Source: Burkholderiaceae bacterium
Lineage (GTDB): Bacteria > Pseudomonadota > Gammaproteobacteria > Burkholderiales > Burkholderiaceae_E
Assembly (NCBI GenBank): GCA_019635275.1
Contig: JAHBZV010000006.1
Coordinates: 34,827-98,826, forward strand
DNA: 64,000 bases
Direction of reading: 5' to 3'
Shown: piece by piece, positions 35,972-46,820 of the stretch
How the letters are laid out: each line of letters begins with the position of its first letter
How positions within the stretch are numbered: position 1 is the stretch's first letter
Translations under genes and position numbers: made by a program
Notes under the pieces: model-generated
Seen by the model: the letters and a program-made list of their open reading frames with translations, nothing else
The model's database searches: none
Told to the model about the DNA's origin: nothing

Positions 35972-36550
35972 TCAACGCAACAGGTAGGTGATCAGTGCGA
36001 CGGCGATCAGCGCGACGACGATCCAGAGCAGCCAGCGCGTGCCGCCGCCCGGGGCAGCCGGCATCGGCGCGGCGGTCGGCGCCGTGATCGCCGCCTCGGC
36101 CTTCTCGGCCGCGGGCGCGAGCCGGGATTCGAACGCGGCGAAGAAATCGTCGGCAATCTTGCTGGCGGCGCCCTCGATCAGCCGCGAGCCGACCTGCGCC
36201 AGTTTACCGCCGACCTGCGCCTTCGCGGCATAGGAAAGGCGGGTGCCGGCGCCCTCGGGCGCGAGCTTCACGTCGGCCGAACCCTTTCCGAATCCCGCGA
36301 CGCCGCCCTGGCCGTCGAAGGCGATGGTGTACGACGACGGCGGCACGATGTTCTCCAGCTTCAGCCGCCCCTTGAACCGCGCGTTCACCGGTCCGATCCG
36401 CATCGCCATCGTCGCGAGGTACTCGTCGTCGGCGACGCGCTCGAGCGTCTCGCAGCCGGCGATGCAGGCCTTCAGCGTGTCGGGGTCGTTCAGCGCGGCC
36501 CAGGTGGCTTCAGGGGCCGCGGCGATCAGGCGTTCGCCTTGCAGGTTCAT
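35972..36550 (-). CDS. coxG: CoxG, SRPBCC protein with C-terminal membrane anchor
   Basis: A 192-residue protein. The CoxG/SRPBCC domain (residues 1-145) begins MNLQGERLIAAAPEATWAALNDPDTLKACI. An Ala/Pro linker leads to a membrane helix (about residues 171-190). In Oligotropha-type systems CoxG recruits CO dehydrogenase to the membrane. The ATG overlaps the coxE stop (ATGA). In form II operons its partner enzyme is not well defined. Confidence 0.9.
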   Translation of the reverse strand: MNLQGERLIAAAPEATWAALNDPDTLKACIAGCETLERVADDEYLATMAMRIGPVNARFKGRLKLENIVPPSSYTIAFDGQGGVAGFGKGSADVKLAPEGAGTRLSYAAKAQVGGKLAQVGSRLIEGAASKIADDFFAAFESRLAPAAEKAEAAITAPTAAPMPAAPGGGTRWLLWIVVALIAVALITYLLR

Positions 36551-37752
36551 CTCGGATTCTCCGTGCGGTGGGTTCGCATGTCGGGTCGCTCGGGAGGCTT
36601 GCGAAGCGCATGCGCGAGGTCGGCGAGGCTGGCCAGGTTGTGCATCGGCAGCATCCGGTCGACGTGCGGCAGCAGCGCGCGCACGCCGGCCGCCCGCGGC
36701 GAGAACCCCTCGTAGCGCAGCAGCGGGTTGAGCCAGACCAGTTCGTGCGAAAAGCGCGCCAACCGCGCTGCCTCGGTCGACAGCGACCCGTGCTCGTCGC
36801 GGTCGAGCCCGTCGGTGACCAGCAGCAGCGCCGCATTGCCGGTGAGCATGCGACGCGCCCAGCGGCGGTTGAACTCGGCCAGGTTCGACGCGATGCGGGT
36901 GCCGCCGCGCCAGTCCTGCACCAGCGCGTCGGCGCGCTCGATCGCCACGTCGGGATCGCGGTGGCGCAGGCAGCGCGTGATGTCGGTGAGCCGAGTGCCG
37001 AAGACCATCGTGTGAACGCGGTGATGGTGCTGCGTGAGGCCGTACGCGTAGTGCAGGAACGCGCGCGCGTAGCGGTCCATCGAGCCCGAGATGTCGATCA
37101 TGATCACCAGCGGCGGCGGCCGCAGGCGCGGTGCCGAGCGCGGCAGGTCGATCGTGTCGGGCGAGCGCGCCAGGCGGCGCAGCGCGCGCCGCACGTCGAT
37201 GCGCCCGCGCGGCGATGCCGCCAGCCGGCGGGTGCGAAGCGGGCGCACCGGCAGCGGCACCGTCTCTGCCAGGCGGCGCGCGATCGCGAACTCGCGCGCC
37301 GACATGCTCTCGAAATCGGCGCGCTGCAGCCGCTCACGCTCCGAGAAGCTGACCACCGCGTCGATCGTCTGCTTGTCCTCCTCGTTGGGCGGCGCCTCGG
37401 GCGGCGGCGTCGTGGCGGGCGGCGACAGCGCTTCCTCGACTCGGCGCGGCCGCTGCGGTGGCTTGACCGCGCCCGGTCGGCCGGCGATCTTCGGCAGCAG
37501 CAGATACATCAGCCGCTCGAGCAGCTTCGGGTCGCGCCAGAACGCGGCGAACGCCGCGTCGAACACCGGCTGCTGCTCGTGCCGGCTCAGCATCACTGCG
37601 GTCAGCGCCGCGTGCACGTCGTCGCGGCGGTCGAGCCCCACGAGCTCCACCGCGTTGATCGCAGCCAGGATGCGATCGGGGCCCACGGGAAGGCCGGCCG
37701 CGCGCAGCACCCGCGCGAAGTGAACGATGTTGTCGGCGACGCGTCCGCTCAC
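36547..37752 (-). CDS. coxE: CoxE, VWA-domain protein
   Basis: A 401-residue protein with a C-terminal von Willebrand factor A-like domain. The MIDAS-type motif is VIMIDISGSM at about residues 220-229, with TDITRCL and LVTDGLDR supplying the other MIDAS positions. CoxE works with the AAA+ protein CoxD in maturing the Mo active site of CO dehydrogenase in Oligotropha. The GTG start at 37752 overlaps the coxD stop. A longer open frame exists upstream, but it is antisense-like noise inside coxD. Confidence 0.88.
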   Translation of the reverse strand: MSGRVADNIVHFARVLRAAGLPVGPDRILAAINAVELVGLDRRDDVHAALTAVMLSRHEQQPVFDAAFAAFWRDPKLLERLMYLLLPKIAGRPGAVKPPQRPRRVEEALSPPATTPPPEAPPNEEDKQTIDAVVSFSERERLQRADFESMSAREFAIARRLAETVPLPVRPLRTRRLAASPRGRIDVRRALRRLARSPDTIDLPRSAPRLRPPPLVIMIDISGSMDRYARAFLHYAYGLTQHHHRVHTMVFGTRLTDITRCLRHRDPDVAIERADALVQDWRGGTRIASNLAEFNRRWARRMLTGNAALLLVTDGLDRDEHGSLSTEAARLARFSHELVWLNPLLRYEGFSPRAAGVRALLPHVDRMLPMHNLASLADLAHALRKPPERPDMRTHRTENPR

Positions 37753-38660
37753 GAATGCCGTTCCAGGATGCCCTCGGCCTGCAGCTCGTCGAGGATCGAC
37801 TTGGCGGCGCCGCCATCCATCTGGGCGATGTCGTCCTGGTACTTGAGCAGCACGCCCAGCGTGTCGGAGACCGATTGCGGATCGAGCGACATCGCGTCGA
37901 GCGCGAGCAGCGCGTTGGCCCAGTCGATGGTCTCGGCGACGCCGGGCGCCTTGAACAGGTCGAGGCGGCGGGCGCGCTGCACGAAGGCCACTACCTGCGT
38001 CGCCAGCCGTTCGCCGGCGCCGGGCGCCTTGCGCCGGATGATGTCGAGCTCGCGCGCCGAATCCGGATAGTCGACCCACGCGTACAGGCAGCGGCGCTTG
38101 AGCGCGTCGTGGATCTCTCGGGTGCGGTTCGACGTGAGGATCACGATCGGCGGATGCTCGGCGCGGATCGTGCCGAGCTCGGGCACCGACAGCTGCGACT
38201 CGGCGAGCACCTCGAGGAGGAACGCCTCGAATGGCTCGTCGGCCCGATCGAGCTCGTCGATCAGCAGCACCGGCGACTTCGGCTGCGTGAGCGCCTGCAG
38301 CAGCGGACGCGCGATCAGCATTTCGCGCGAATACAGCCCGGCGACGAGCTTCTCGCGGCTCGCCTCGTGGCCGGCCTCGGCGATGCGGATCTCGAGCATC
38401 TGCCGCGCGACGTTCCACTCGTAGGCCGCCGACGCGATGTCCAGCCCCTCGTAGCACTGAAGCCGGATCAGCGGCGTGTCGAGCGCGCGCGCGAGCACCT
38501 TGGCCAGCTCGGTCTTGCCGACACCGGCCTCGCCCTCGAGCAGCAACGGTCGCCCGAGGTTCAGCGCCAGGAACACCGCGGTGGCCAGCGGCCGGCTCGC
38601 CAGGTAGTTCTCGCGCGCGAGGATCTCGAGGGTCTCGTCGACGTTGGCGGGGCGTGGCAT
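37749..38660 (-). CDS. coxD: CoxD, MoxR-type AAA+ ATPase
   Basis: A 303-residue AAA+ ATPase with Walker A LLEGEAGVGKTELAK at about residues 40-54, Walker B VLLIDELDRAD, sensor I VILTSNRTREIHDALKRRCLYAW, and the C-terminal lid. MoxR members with a VWA partner act as chaperones; CoxD is required for the CuSMo site of form I CODH. Here the enzyme is form II and has no Cu ligand, so its role may be a more general Moco-site maturation. It starts 96 bases after coxM. Confidence 0.9.
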   Translation of the reverse strand: MPRPANVDETLEILARENYLASRPLATAVFLALNLGRPLLLEGEAGVGKTELAKVLARALDTPLIRLQCYEGLDIASAAYEWNVARQMLEIRIAEAGHEASREKLVAGLYSREMLIARPLLQALTQPKSPVLLIDELDRADEPFEAFLLEVLAESQLSVPELGTIRAEHPPIVILTSNRTREIHDALKRRCLYAWVDYPDSARELDIIRRKAPGAGERLATQVVAFVQRARRLDLFKAPGVAETIDWANALLALDAMSLDPQSVSDTLGVLLKYQDDIAQMDGGAAKSILDELQAEGILERHS

Positions 38661-38756
38661 GAAGGCGGCTCGCTGGGCGCTGGAGGGGAGAATTGCATGG
38701 GAGAGGGCTGCGCGCGGGGCCGATGGCGCGCGCGCAGCCCGGGGCCGAAGGCTCGA

Positions 38757-39551
38757 TCAGCCGGCCAGTGCCTTCTCGACGGCGCGCCGCGCCATCACCG
38801 TGACCATCGCGGCACGGTATTCGGCCGAAGCATGCAGGTCGCTGTTGTAGCCCGCCGGATCGAGGCGGATGCCCGCGATCGCGTCGGGCCGGAAGTCGCG
38901 CGACAGTGCCTGCTCCATCTGCGGAACGCGGAACACGTGCGAGCGCGCGCCGGTGACGGCGACGCGCACGCCCGAGGCGCCCTGGCTCACGAAGACGCCG
39001 ACCAGCGCGAAGCGCGAAGCGGGTTGCTTGAACTTCACGTAGGCCGCGCGCTGCGGGATCGGGAAGCTGACCGAGACGATCAGTTCGCCGGGCTGCAGCG
39101 CGGTCGTGAACAGGTCCTTGAAGAAGTCGTCGGCGGCGATCGACCTGCGGTCGGTCTGCACCGTGGCGCCCAGCCCCAGCACGCCGGCCGGATAGTCGGC
39201 CGCCGGGTCGGAGTTGGCGATCGACCCGCCCAGCGTGCCCATGTTGCGCACCATCTGGTCGCCGATGCCGCCCGCGAGGTCGGCGAGCGCAGGGATCGCC
39301 GCGCGCACGTCGGCCGAGCGGGCCACCTCGGAGTGGCGGGTCATTGCGCCGATCTTCACCGACGATCCGTCGCGGCTGATGCCGCGCAGTCCGTCGATGC
39401 CCCCGAGGTCGACCAGGGTGCTCGCCGACGAAAGCCGCAACTTCATCGACTGCACCAGGCTCTGCCCACCGGCGAGGAAGCGCGCGTCGCCGGTTGCCGC
39501 GCCCACCGCCTTGGCGACGCTGTCGGGACGCTGGTATTCGAATGCGTACAT
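38757..39551 (-). CDS. coxM: CoxM, FAD-binding subunit of a molybdenum hydroxylase
   Basis: A 264-residue flavoprotein subunit. The FAD-binding motifs AGGQSL (residues about 28-33) and TLGGSIANSDPAADYP (about 110-125) are intact. It accepts electrons from the Fe-S subunit. ATG 39551 begins MYAFEYQRPDSV. It is the third gene of coxSLM, 14 bases after coxL. Confidence 0.93.
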   Translation of the reverse strand: MYAFEYQRPDSVAKAVGAATGDARFLAGGQSLVQSMKLRLSSASTLVDLGGIDGLRGISRDGSSVKIGAMTRHSEVARSADVRAAIPALADLAGGIGDQMVRNMGTLGGSIANSDPAADYPAGVLGLGATVQTDRRSIAADDFFKDLFTTALQPGELIVSVSFPIPQRAAYVKFKQPASRFALVGVFVSQGASGVRVAVTGARSHVFRVPQMEQALSRDFRPDAIAGIRLDPAGYNSDLHASAEYRAAMVTVMARRAVEKALAG

Positions 39552-39565
39552 GAGTGTCTCCTCGA

Positions 39566-41923
<2,358 letters not shown>

Positions 41924-41941
41924 GGTCGTGTCTCCCCCGGG

Positions 41942-42406
41942 TCAGCCTTGCGCCGCGACCTGCTCGATCGCGCGCACGATGTTGTGGTAGCCGGTGCAGC
42001 GGCAGATGTTGCCCTCGAGCCCTTCGCGGATCTGCGCCTCGGTGGCCTTGGGGTTGTCCTGCAGCAGCTGGATCGCCGACATCACCATGCCCGGCGTGCA
42101 GAAGCCGCACTGCAGCGCGTGGCACTCGTTGAACGCCTTCTGCATCGGGTGCAGTTCGCCGCCCGCCGAGAGGCCCTCGATCGTCGTGATCGTCGCGCCG
42201 TCGGCCTGCACCGCCAGCATCGAGCACGCCTTCACCGCGCGGCCGTTCATGTGGATCGTGCAGGCGCCGCATTGCGCGGTGTCGCAGCCCACGTGGGTGC
42301 CGGTCAGCTGAAGGTTTTCGCGGATGAACTGCACCAGCAGGGTTCGGGCGTCGATCGTCGCCGTCACCTGCTTGCCGTTCACCGTCATCGTCACGGTACG
42401 GTCCAT
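41942..42406 (-). CDS. coxS: CoxS, [2Fe-2S] subunit of a molybdenum hydroxylase
   Basis: A 154-residue small subunit with two [2Fe-2S] clusters. The plant-type motif is [21 protein letters not shown] at about residues 42-62 (shown in part: CDTAQCGAC), and the second is CGFCTPGM followed by CRCTGYHNI at about 100-140. ATG 42406 has a strong AGGAGGC ribosome-binding site. First gene of the operon coxSLM-coxDEG-xdhC. Confidence 0.94.
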   Translation of the reverse strand: MDRTVTMTVNGKQVTATIDARTLLVQFIRENLQLTGTHVGCDTAQCGACTIHMNGRAVKACSMLAVQADGATITTIEGLSAGGELHPMQKAFNECHALQCGFCTPGMVMSAIQLLQDNPKATEAQIREGLEGNICRCTGYHNIVRAIEQVAAQG

Positions 42407-42550
42407 GAATCGCCTCCTGGGTTCGACTTTCTTGTTGCCGCTTGCGGCGGCGCGCTGATTCAAGTCGTGATGATGCCACCTTCCTGACGACGCCGAAGCG
42501 TTGTCGCGTCGCCATCGGGGCTGCGGCGTGCCGAGCCGGCGCGGCGGCCT

Positions 42551-42571
42551 GGATGCTGCGTCGCAGCATCC
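42551..42571. promoter_or_regulatory. Perfect 21-bp palindrome upstream of dcd
   Basis: GGATGCTGCG (42551-42560), a single T, then CGCAGCATCC (42562-42571). It lies 24 bases before a -10-like TAGAAT (42595-42600) and 72 bases before the dcd start; coxS starts 145 bases away on the other strand. It can act as an operator, or as a hairpin of seven base pairs with a seven-base loop. Confidence 0.45.
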
Positions 42572-42642
42572 GCAGACCGAGCCGGCGCTCGGGCTAGAAT
42601 GCCGCGACTTTCGGCGCGCGGTGCGCCGCTTCCGGACACGCG

Positions 42643-43206
42643 ATGAGCATCAAATCCGACCGCTGGATCCGCCGCATGGCGACGCAAGGCATGATCGAGC
42701 CCTACGAGGCAGGACAGGTGCGCGAGGTCGACGGCAAGCGCATCGTGTCGTACGGCACGTCGAGCTACGGCTACGACCTGCGCTGCGCCGACGAGTTCAA
42801 GATCTTCACGAACATCAACTCGACGATCGTCGACCCGAAGAATTTCGACGAGAAGTCGTTCGTCGACTTCAAGGGCCCGGTGTGCATCATCCCGCCGAAC
42901 TCGTTCGCGCTGGCGCGCACCGTCGAGTACTTCCGGATCCCGCGCAGCGTGCTAACCGTGTGCCTGGGCAAGTCGACCTACGCGCGCTGCGGCATCATCG
43001 TCAATGTGACGCCGCTCGAGCCCGAGTGGGAAGGGCACGTCACGCTCGAGTTCTCGAACACCACGCCGCTGCCGGCCAAGATCTATGCGGGCGAGGGCTG
43101 CGCGCAGGTCATCTTCCTCGAGTCCGACGAGGTCTGCGAGACCTCGTACCGCGACCGCGGCGGCAAGTACCAGGGCCAGACCGGGGTCACGCTGCCGCGC
43201 ACCTGA
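42643..43206 (+). CDS. dcd: dCTP deaminase
   Basis: Converts dCTP to dUTP, the main route to dTMP in many proteobacteria. The 187-residue length is standard. The conserved motifs [10 protein letters not shown] at about residues 37-46, the [31 protein letters not shown] block (core: [11 protein letters not shown]), and [10 protein letters not shown] are intact. ATG 42643 follows a TAGAAT -10-like element at 42595. Confidence 0.96.
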   Translation: MSIKSDRWIRRMATQGMIEPYEAGQVREVDGKRIVSYGTSSYGYDLRCADEFKIFTNINSTIVDPKNFDEKSFVDFKGPVCIIPPNSFALARTVEYFRIPRSVLTVCLGKSTYARCGIIVNVTPLEPEWEGHVTLEFSNTTPLPAKIYAGEGCAQVIFLESDEVCETSYRDRGGKYQGQTGVTLPRT

Positions 43207-43241
43207 CCGGCCGCGCCGAGCCGGGCGCGCGGAGGGCGCGG

Positions 43242-43270
43242 TTGCGTGCGCTGCACAAAGCGGCTATATT
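43242..43270 (+). promoter_or_regulatory. Promoter in front of the leuA leader ORF
   Basis: TTGCGT (43242-43247) and TATATT (43265-43270) are 17 bases apart, a good sigma-70 pair. Expected transcription start is about 43277, one base before the leader ATG at 43278. Confidence 0.55.
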
Positions 43271-43277
43271 TTTTTCC

Positions 43278-43391
43278 ATGGCTACCCGCTTCGGCCTCGA
43301 ATCCACGCTTTCCCTGACGACCCGCTCCCGGTCGTTCGGCGGCCTGCACCTGCTTGCGGTGCTGGGTCCGCTACTGCGCCCCGCGCGCTGA
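43278..43391 (+). CDS. Leucine-rich leader peptide upstream of leuA
   Basis: A 37-codon ORF: M A T R F G L E S ... then GGLHLLAVLGPLLRPAR. Nine of 37 codons are for Leu, with seven among the last 15, and they include CTT twice and CTA once, codons that should be rare in such GC-rich DNA. It lies 78 bases upstream of leuA. Leucine attenuation by a Leu-rich leader peptide is known for leu operons in other bacteria; this is the same arrangement, but I cannot identify an unambiguous terminator/antiterminator in the remaining leader. The ATG coincides with the predicted transcription start, so it would be leaderless or nearly so. Confidence 0.5.
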   Translation: MATRFGLESTLSLTTRSRSFGGLHLLAVLGPLLRPAR

Positions 43392-43469
43392 CACCCCCTT
43401 TCCCCCTACTACCGTCGCAGTCCCCTTTGCCTCCCGCCACGAGCGGGCCGGCACCCCAGGAGCATTCAG

Positions 43470-45017
43470 ATGGCCGACAAGCTGATCATTTTCGACACCA
43501 CCTTGCGCGATGGCGAGCAAAGCCCCGGCGCGTCGATGACCCGCGAGGAGAAGCTGCGCATCGCCAAGCAACTGGAGAAGCTGCGGGTCGACGTGATCGA
43601 GGCCGGATTCGCCGCATCGTCCAACGGCGACTTCGAAGCGGTGCGCGCGATCGCCGACGCGATCAAGGATTCCACCGTCTGCTCGCTCGCGCGCGCCAAC
43701 GACCGCGACATCTCGCGGGCGGCCGAGGCGCTGAAGGGCGCGAAGTCGATGCGCATCCACACCTTCATGGCGACCTCGGCGCTGCACATGGAGAAGAAGC
43801 TGCGGATGACGCCCGAGCAGGTCTACGAGCAGGTGAAGCTGGCGGTGCGCTTCGCACGCAAGTTCACCGACAACGTCGAGTTCTCGCCCGAGGACGCCAG
43901 CCGCTCGGACCCGGATTTCCTGTGCCGGGTGCTCGAGGCGGCGATCGCCGAAGGCGCGACGACGATCAACATCCCCGACACGGTCGGCTACGCCGTGCCG
44001 GAGCTGTTCGGCAACCAGCTTCGCAGTCTGCGCGAGCGGATCCCGAACTCGAGCAAGGCGATCTGGTCGGTCCATTGCCACAACGACCTCGGCATGGCGG
44101 TGGCCAATTCGCTGGCGGCCGTCAAGATCGGCGGCGCGCGCCAGGTCGAGTGCACGGTCAACGGGCTGGGCGAGCGGGCCGGCAACACGTCGCTCGAGGA
44201 GATCGTGATGGCGCTGAAGACCCGTCGCGACTACTTCGACCTCGAGGTCGGGGTCGACACGACGCAGATCGTGCCGGCGTCGAAGCTCGTCTCCAGCATC
44301 ACCGGCTTTCCGGTGCAGCCGAACAAGGCCGTGGTCGGCGCCAACGCGTTCGCGCACGCCTCGGGCATCCACCAGGACGGCGTGCTCAAGCAGCGCGACA
44401 CCTACGAGATCATGCGCGCCGAAGACGTGGGCTGGACCGCCAACAAGATCGTGCTCGGCAAGCTGTCGGGCCGCAACGCGTTCAAGCAGCGACTGCAGGA
44501 GTTGGGCATCGAGCTCGACTCCGAGCAGGAGGTCAACGCCGCGTTCCAGCGCTTCAAGGACCTCGCCGACCGCAAGGCAGAGATCTTCGACGAGGACATC
44601 CATGCGCTGGTGTCCGACCAGGCGGTGCACCACGAGGCCGACGAGCACTACCAGTTCGTCTCGATGGCGCAGGCCTCGGAAACCGGCGAGCGCCCGCACG
44701 CGCGGGTGACGATGACGGTGGACGGCAACGAGCAGACGAGCGAGTCCGAGGGCAACGGGCCGGTCGACGCGACCTTCAAGGCAATCGAGGCGAAGGTGGG
44801 CAGCGGCGCCGAACTGATGCTGTTCTCGGTCAACGCGATCACCACCGGCACCGAGTCGCAGGGGGAGGTCACCGTGCGGCTGGCCAAGTCGGGGCGCATC
44901 GTCAACGGCGTCGGCGCCGATCCGGACATCGTCGTCGCGTCGGCGAAGGCCTACCTCAATGCGCTGAACAAGCTGCATTCGAAGTCCGATCGCGTCAATC
45001 CGCAGGCGGGTGTCTGA
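43470..45017 (+). CDS. leuA: 2-isopropylmalate synthase
   Basis: Condenses acetyl-CoA with 2-ketoisovalerate, the first committed step of leucine synthesis. The catalytic motif [16 protein letters not shown] is at residues 7-22; the metal ligands are in [15 protein letters not shown] (HxH), and [15 protein letters not shown] follows. The C-terminal regulatory domain, about residues 390-515, binds leucine. 515 residues, standard type. The stop and the next ATG share one base (TGATG at 45015-45019). Confidence 0.96.
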   Translation: MADKLIIFDTTLRDGEQSPGASMTREEKLRIAKQLEKLRVDVIEAGFAASSNGDFEAVRAIADAIKDSTVCSLARANDRDISRAAEALKGAKSMRIHTFMATSALHMEKKLRMTPEQVYEQVKLAVRFARKFTDNVEFSPEDASRSDPDFLCRVLEAAIAEGATTINIPDTVGYAVPELFGNQLRSLRERIPNSSKAIWSVHCHNDLGMAVANSLAAVKIGGARQVECTVNGLGERAGNTSLEEIVMALKTRRDYFDLEVGVDTTQIVPASKLVSSITGFPVQPNKAVVGANAFAHASGIHQDGVLKQRDTYEIMRAEDVGWTANKIVLGKLSGRNAFKQRLQELGIELDSEQEVNAAFQRFKDLADRKAEIFDEDIHALVSDQAVHHEADEHYQFVSMAQASETGERPHARVTMTVDGNEQTSESEGNGPVDATFKAIEAKVGSGAELMLFSVNAITTGTESQGEVTVRLAKSGRIVNGVGADPDIVVASAKAYLNALNKLHSKSDRVNPQAGV

Positions 45018-46318
45018 TGGCCGAGCGTGGGCGTAGAAGCTTCGCCGGCGCGATCGGCGCCTCGGCCCTGCTCTCGACGCTGCCGGCGGCCCCGGCGCGC
45101 GCGCAGGCCTCGGGCGAGCCGATCCGGCTCGCGGTCATCGAGGGGTTCTCGGGGCCGTTCGCCAATGCCGGCGACTCGGTCTGGCGCAACCTGCTGTTCG
45201 CGGTCGATCGCGTGAATGCGCGCGGCGGCGTGCGCATCGGCGGCAGGCAACGGCCGCTGCAGCTCGATCGGCTCGACAGCCAGGGCCAGGTCGAAGAGGC
45301 GATCGCGATGCTGCGCAAGGCGACCGACCAGCGCACGCCGTTCGTCTTGCAGGGGAACAGCTCGGCCGTCGCTGCGGCGCTGCTCGACGCGGTGTCCACG
45401 CACAACGACCGCGAGCCGGGCAACCGGGTGCTGTACCTGAACTATTCGGCGGTCGACCCGGCGCTCACCAACGAGCGCTGCAGCTTCTGGCACTTCCGGT
45501 TCGACGCACACGCCGGCATGCGGATGGCCGCGCTCGTCGATGCGCTGGCGCAGAACCGGCGCGTCCGCCGCGTCTACCTGCTGAACCAGGACTACAGCTT
45601 CGGCAGGCAGGTGGCCAGCCTGGCGCGGCAGATGATCGGCGCGAAGCGCCCCGACGTCGAGATCGTCGGCGACGAGCTCCACCCGCTCGGGCGGATCAAG
45701 GACTTCGTCCCCTATGCGGCCAAGATCAAGGCGTCGGGCGCCGACACGGTGGTCACCGGCAACTGGGGCAACGACCTGACTTTCCTGGTGCGCGCGGCGC
45801 GCGAGGTGGGCCTGGTGGCGGACTTCTACACCTTCTACGGGAACGGGCTGGGCGCGCCCGCGGCGATCGGCGAGGCCGGCGTGGGGCGGGTGCGGGCGGT
45901 TGCCGAGTGGCATCCCAACGCCGGCGCGCTGGACGCGGAGCGCATCTACCTCGACTTCCGCAGGCGCCTGCGCGACCCGCGCGAGGATTACTTCAACATG
46001 CGCCACGTGGTCATGATCGAGTTGCTGGCGGCCGCGATCGAGGCCGCCGGCACGACCGAGGCTGCCGCCGTGGCGCGCGCGCTCGAGGGACGCACCCACC
46101 GGGCGCCCCCGTACACCGCCACGATGCGCGCCGCCGACCACCAGTTGCTGACACCGTTGTATGTCTCGGTCATGGAGCGGGCGGGGCCCGCAGCCGGCCC
46201 GGGGGCCCCGAAGTACGACCTGGAGGGCAGCGGGCTGGGCTTTCGTACCGAGCTGTTCGTCGACCTCCGGGAGGCGACCCGGCCCCAGTCCTGCAAGATG
46301 CGGCGGCCGGCGAGCTGA
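45017..46318 (+). CDS. Periplasmic branched-chain amino acid-type binding protein (LivK family)
   Basis: A 433-residue type 1 periplasmic binding protein. A Tat-like signal (RGRRSFAGAIGASALLSTLPAAPARAQA) precedes IRLAVIEGFSGPFANAGDSVWRNLLFAVDRVNARGGV, the ANF/LivJ-type start, and QDYSFGRQVASLARQMI. Ligand unknown. There is no permease or ATPase gene nearby, so it may be an orphan receptor. Its ATG overlaps the leuA stop, implying co-expression with leucine synthesis. Confidence 0.82.
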   Translation: MAERGRRSFAGAIGASALLSTLPAAPARAQASGEPIRLAVIEGFSGPFANAGDSVWRNLLFAVDRVNARGGVRIGGRQRPLQLDRLDSQGQVEEAIAMLRKATDQRTPFVLQGNSSAVAAALLDAVSTHNDREPGNRVLYLNYSAVDPALTNERCSFWHFRFDAHAGMRMAALVDALAQNRRVRRVYLLNQDYSFGRQVASLARQMIGAKRPDVEIVGDELHPLGRIKDFVPYAAKIKASGADTVVTGNWGNDLTFLVRAAREVGLVADFYTFYGNGLGAPAAIGEAGVGRVRAVAEWHPNAGALDAERIYLDFRRRLRDPREDYFNMRHVVMIELLAAAIEAAGTTEAAAVARALEGRTHRAPPYTATMRAADHQLLTPLYVSVMERAGPAAGPGAPKYDLEGSGLGFRTELFVDLREATRPQSCKMRRPAS

Positions 46319-46330
46319 GGCCGTTCCGGT

Positions 46331-46336
46331 TATAAT
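46331..46336 (+). promoter_or_regulatory. Candidate -10 element for rpsO
   Basis: A perfect TATAAT at 46331-46336 in the 120-base gap before rpsO. No convincing -35 element lies 16-18 bases upstream. The transcript would have a leader of about 95 bases, room for the known S15 autoregulation, although no S15-binding structure was identified by eye. Confidence 0.45.
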
Positions 46337-46438
46337 CGAACGTTTTCGCGCCCGGCTTTCGTTGTGGGCGGGCGCGGACAGGCACGGCATCGCAACCCGG
46401 CGATGCCGCAAGTGGATGTCTCTTCACAGGGGAAACTC

Positions 46439-46708
46439 ATGGCTGTCGCCAACATCGACAAGGCGAAGATCGTCGCCGACTACCAGCGCGGCGCGAAAGA
46501 CACCGGCTCGCCCGAGGTCCAGGTCGCGCTGCTCACCGCTCGCATCGTCGAGCTGACCGATCACTTCAAGACCCACGCGAAGGACCACCATTCGCGCCGC
46601 GGCCTGCTGAAGATGGTCAGCCGCCGCCGCAAGCTGCTCGACTACCTGAAGGGTACGAACCCTTCGAGTTACAAGGCGCTGATCGAGCGACTCGGTCTGC
46701 GCGGTTGA
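46439..46708 (+). CDS. rpsO: 30S ribosomal protein S15
   Basis: An 89-residue S15 that binds 16S rRNA in the central domain. Features: [50 protein letters not shown] (core [17 protein letters not shown]). ATG 46439 begins [12 protein letters not shown]. Followed by an intrinsic terminator and pnp, the common rpsO-pnp pairing. Confidence 0.97.
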   Translation: MAVANIDKAKIVADYQRGAKDTGSPEVQVALLTARIVELTDHFKTHAKDHHSRRGLLKMVSRRRKLLDYLKGTNPSSYKALIERLGLRG

Positions 46709-46721
46709 CAGAACGGACCCG

Positions 46722-46755
46722 AAACCCGCAAGCGAACCTTGCGGGTTTCTTGTTT
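46722..46755 (+). terminator. Intrinsic terminator between rpsO and pnp
   Basis: AAACCCGCAAG (46722-46732) and CTTGCGGGTTT (46738-46748) form a perfect 11-bp stem with the loop CGAAC, followed by CTTGTTTT. A clear Rho-independent terminator after rpsO; read-through into pnp is possible, as in E. coli. Confidence 0.85.
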
Positions 46756-46820
46756 TGGACTGCTGACAGGCGAACCGCGCCGCCGGACTGATCGCGCGGG
46801 CAATGTTGAAAGGAATCGAA

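Noticed and set aside
36547-38457. A 636-codon CoxE
   Set aside because: The first 235 codons are antisense-like frame within coxD; CoxE similarity begins at GTG 37752.
43434-43448. Intrinsic terminator in the leuA leader
   Set aside because: CCCGC/GCGGG is only five base pairs and has no T-run; it is mentioned as structure only.
43085-46318. A 1077-codon plus-strand frame spanning dcd, leuA and the binding protein
   Set aside because: Only the last part (from 45017) is real. The first two thirds are an out-of-frame translation of dcd and leuA.
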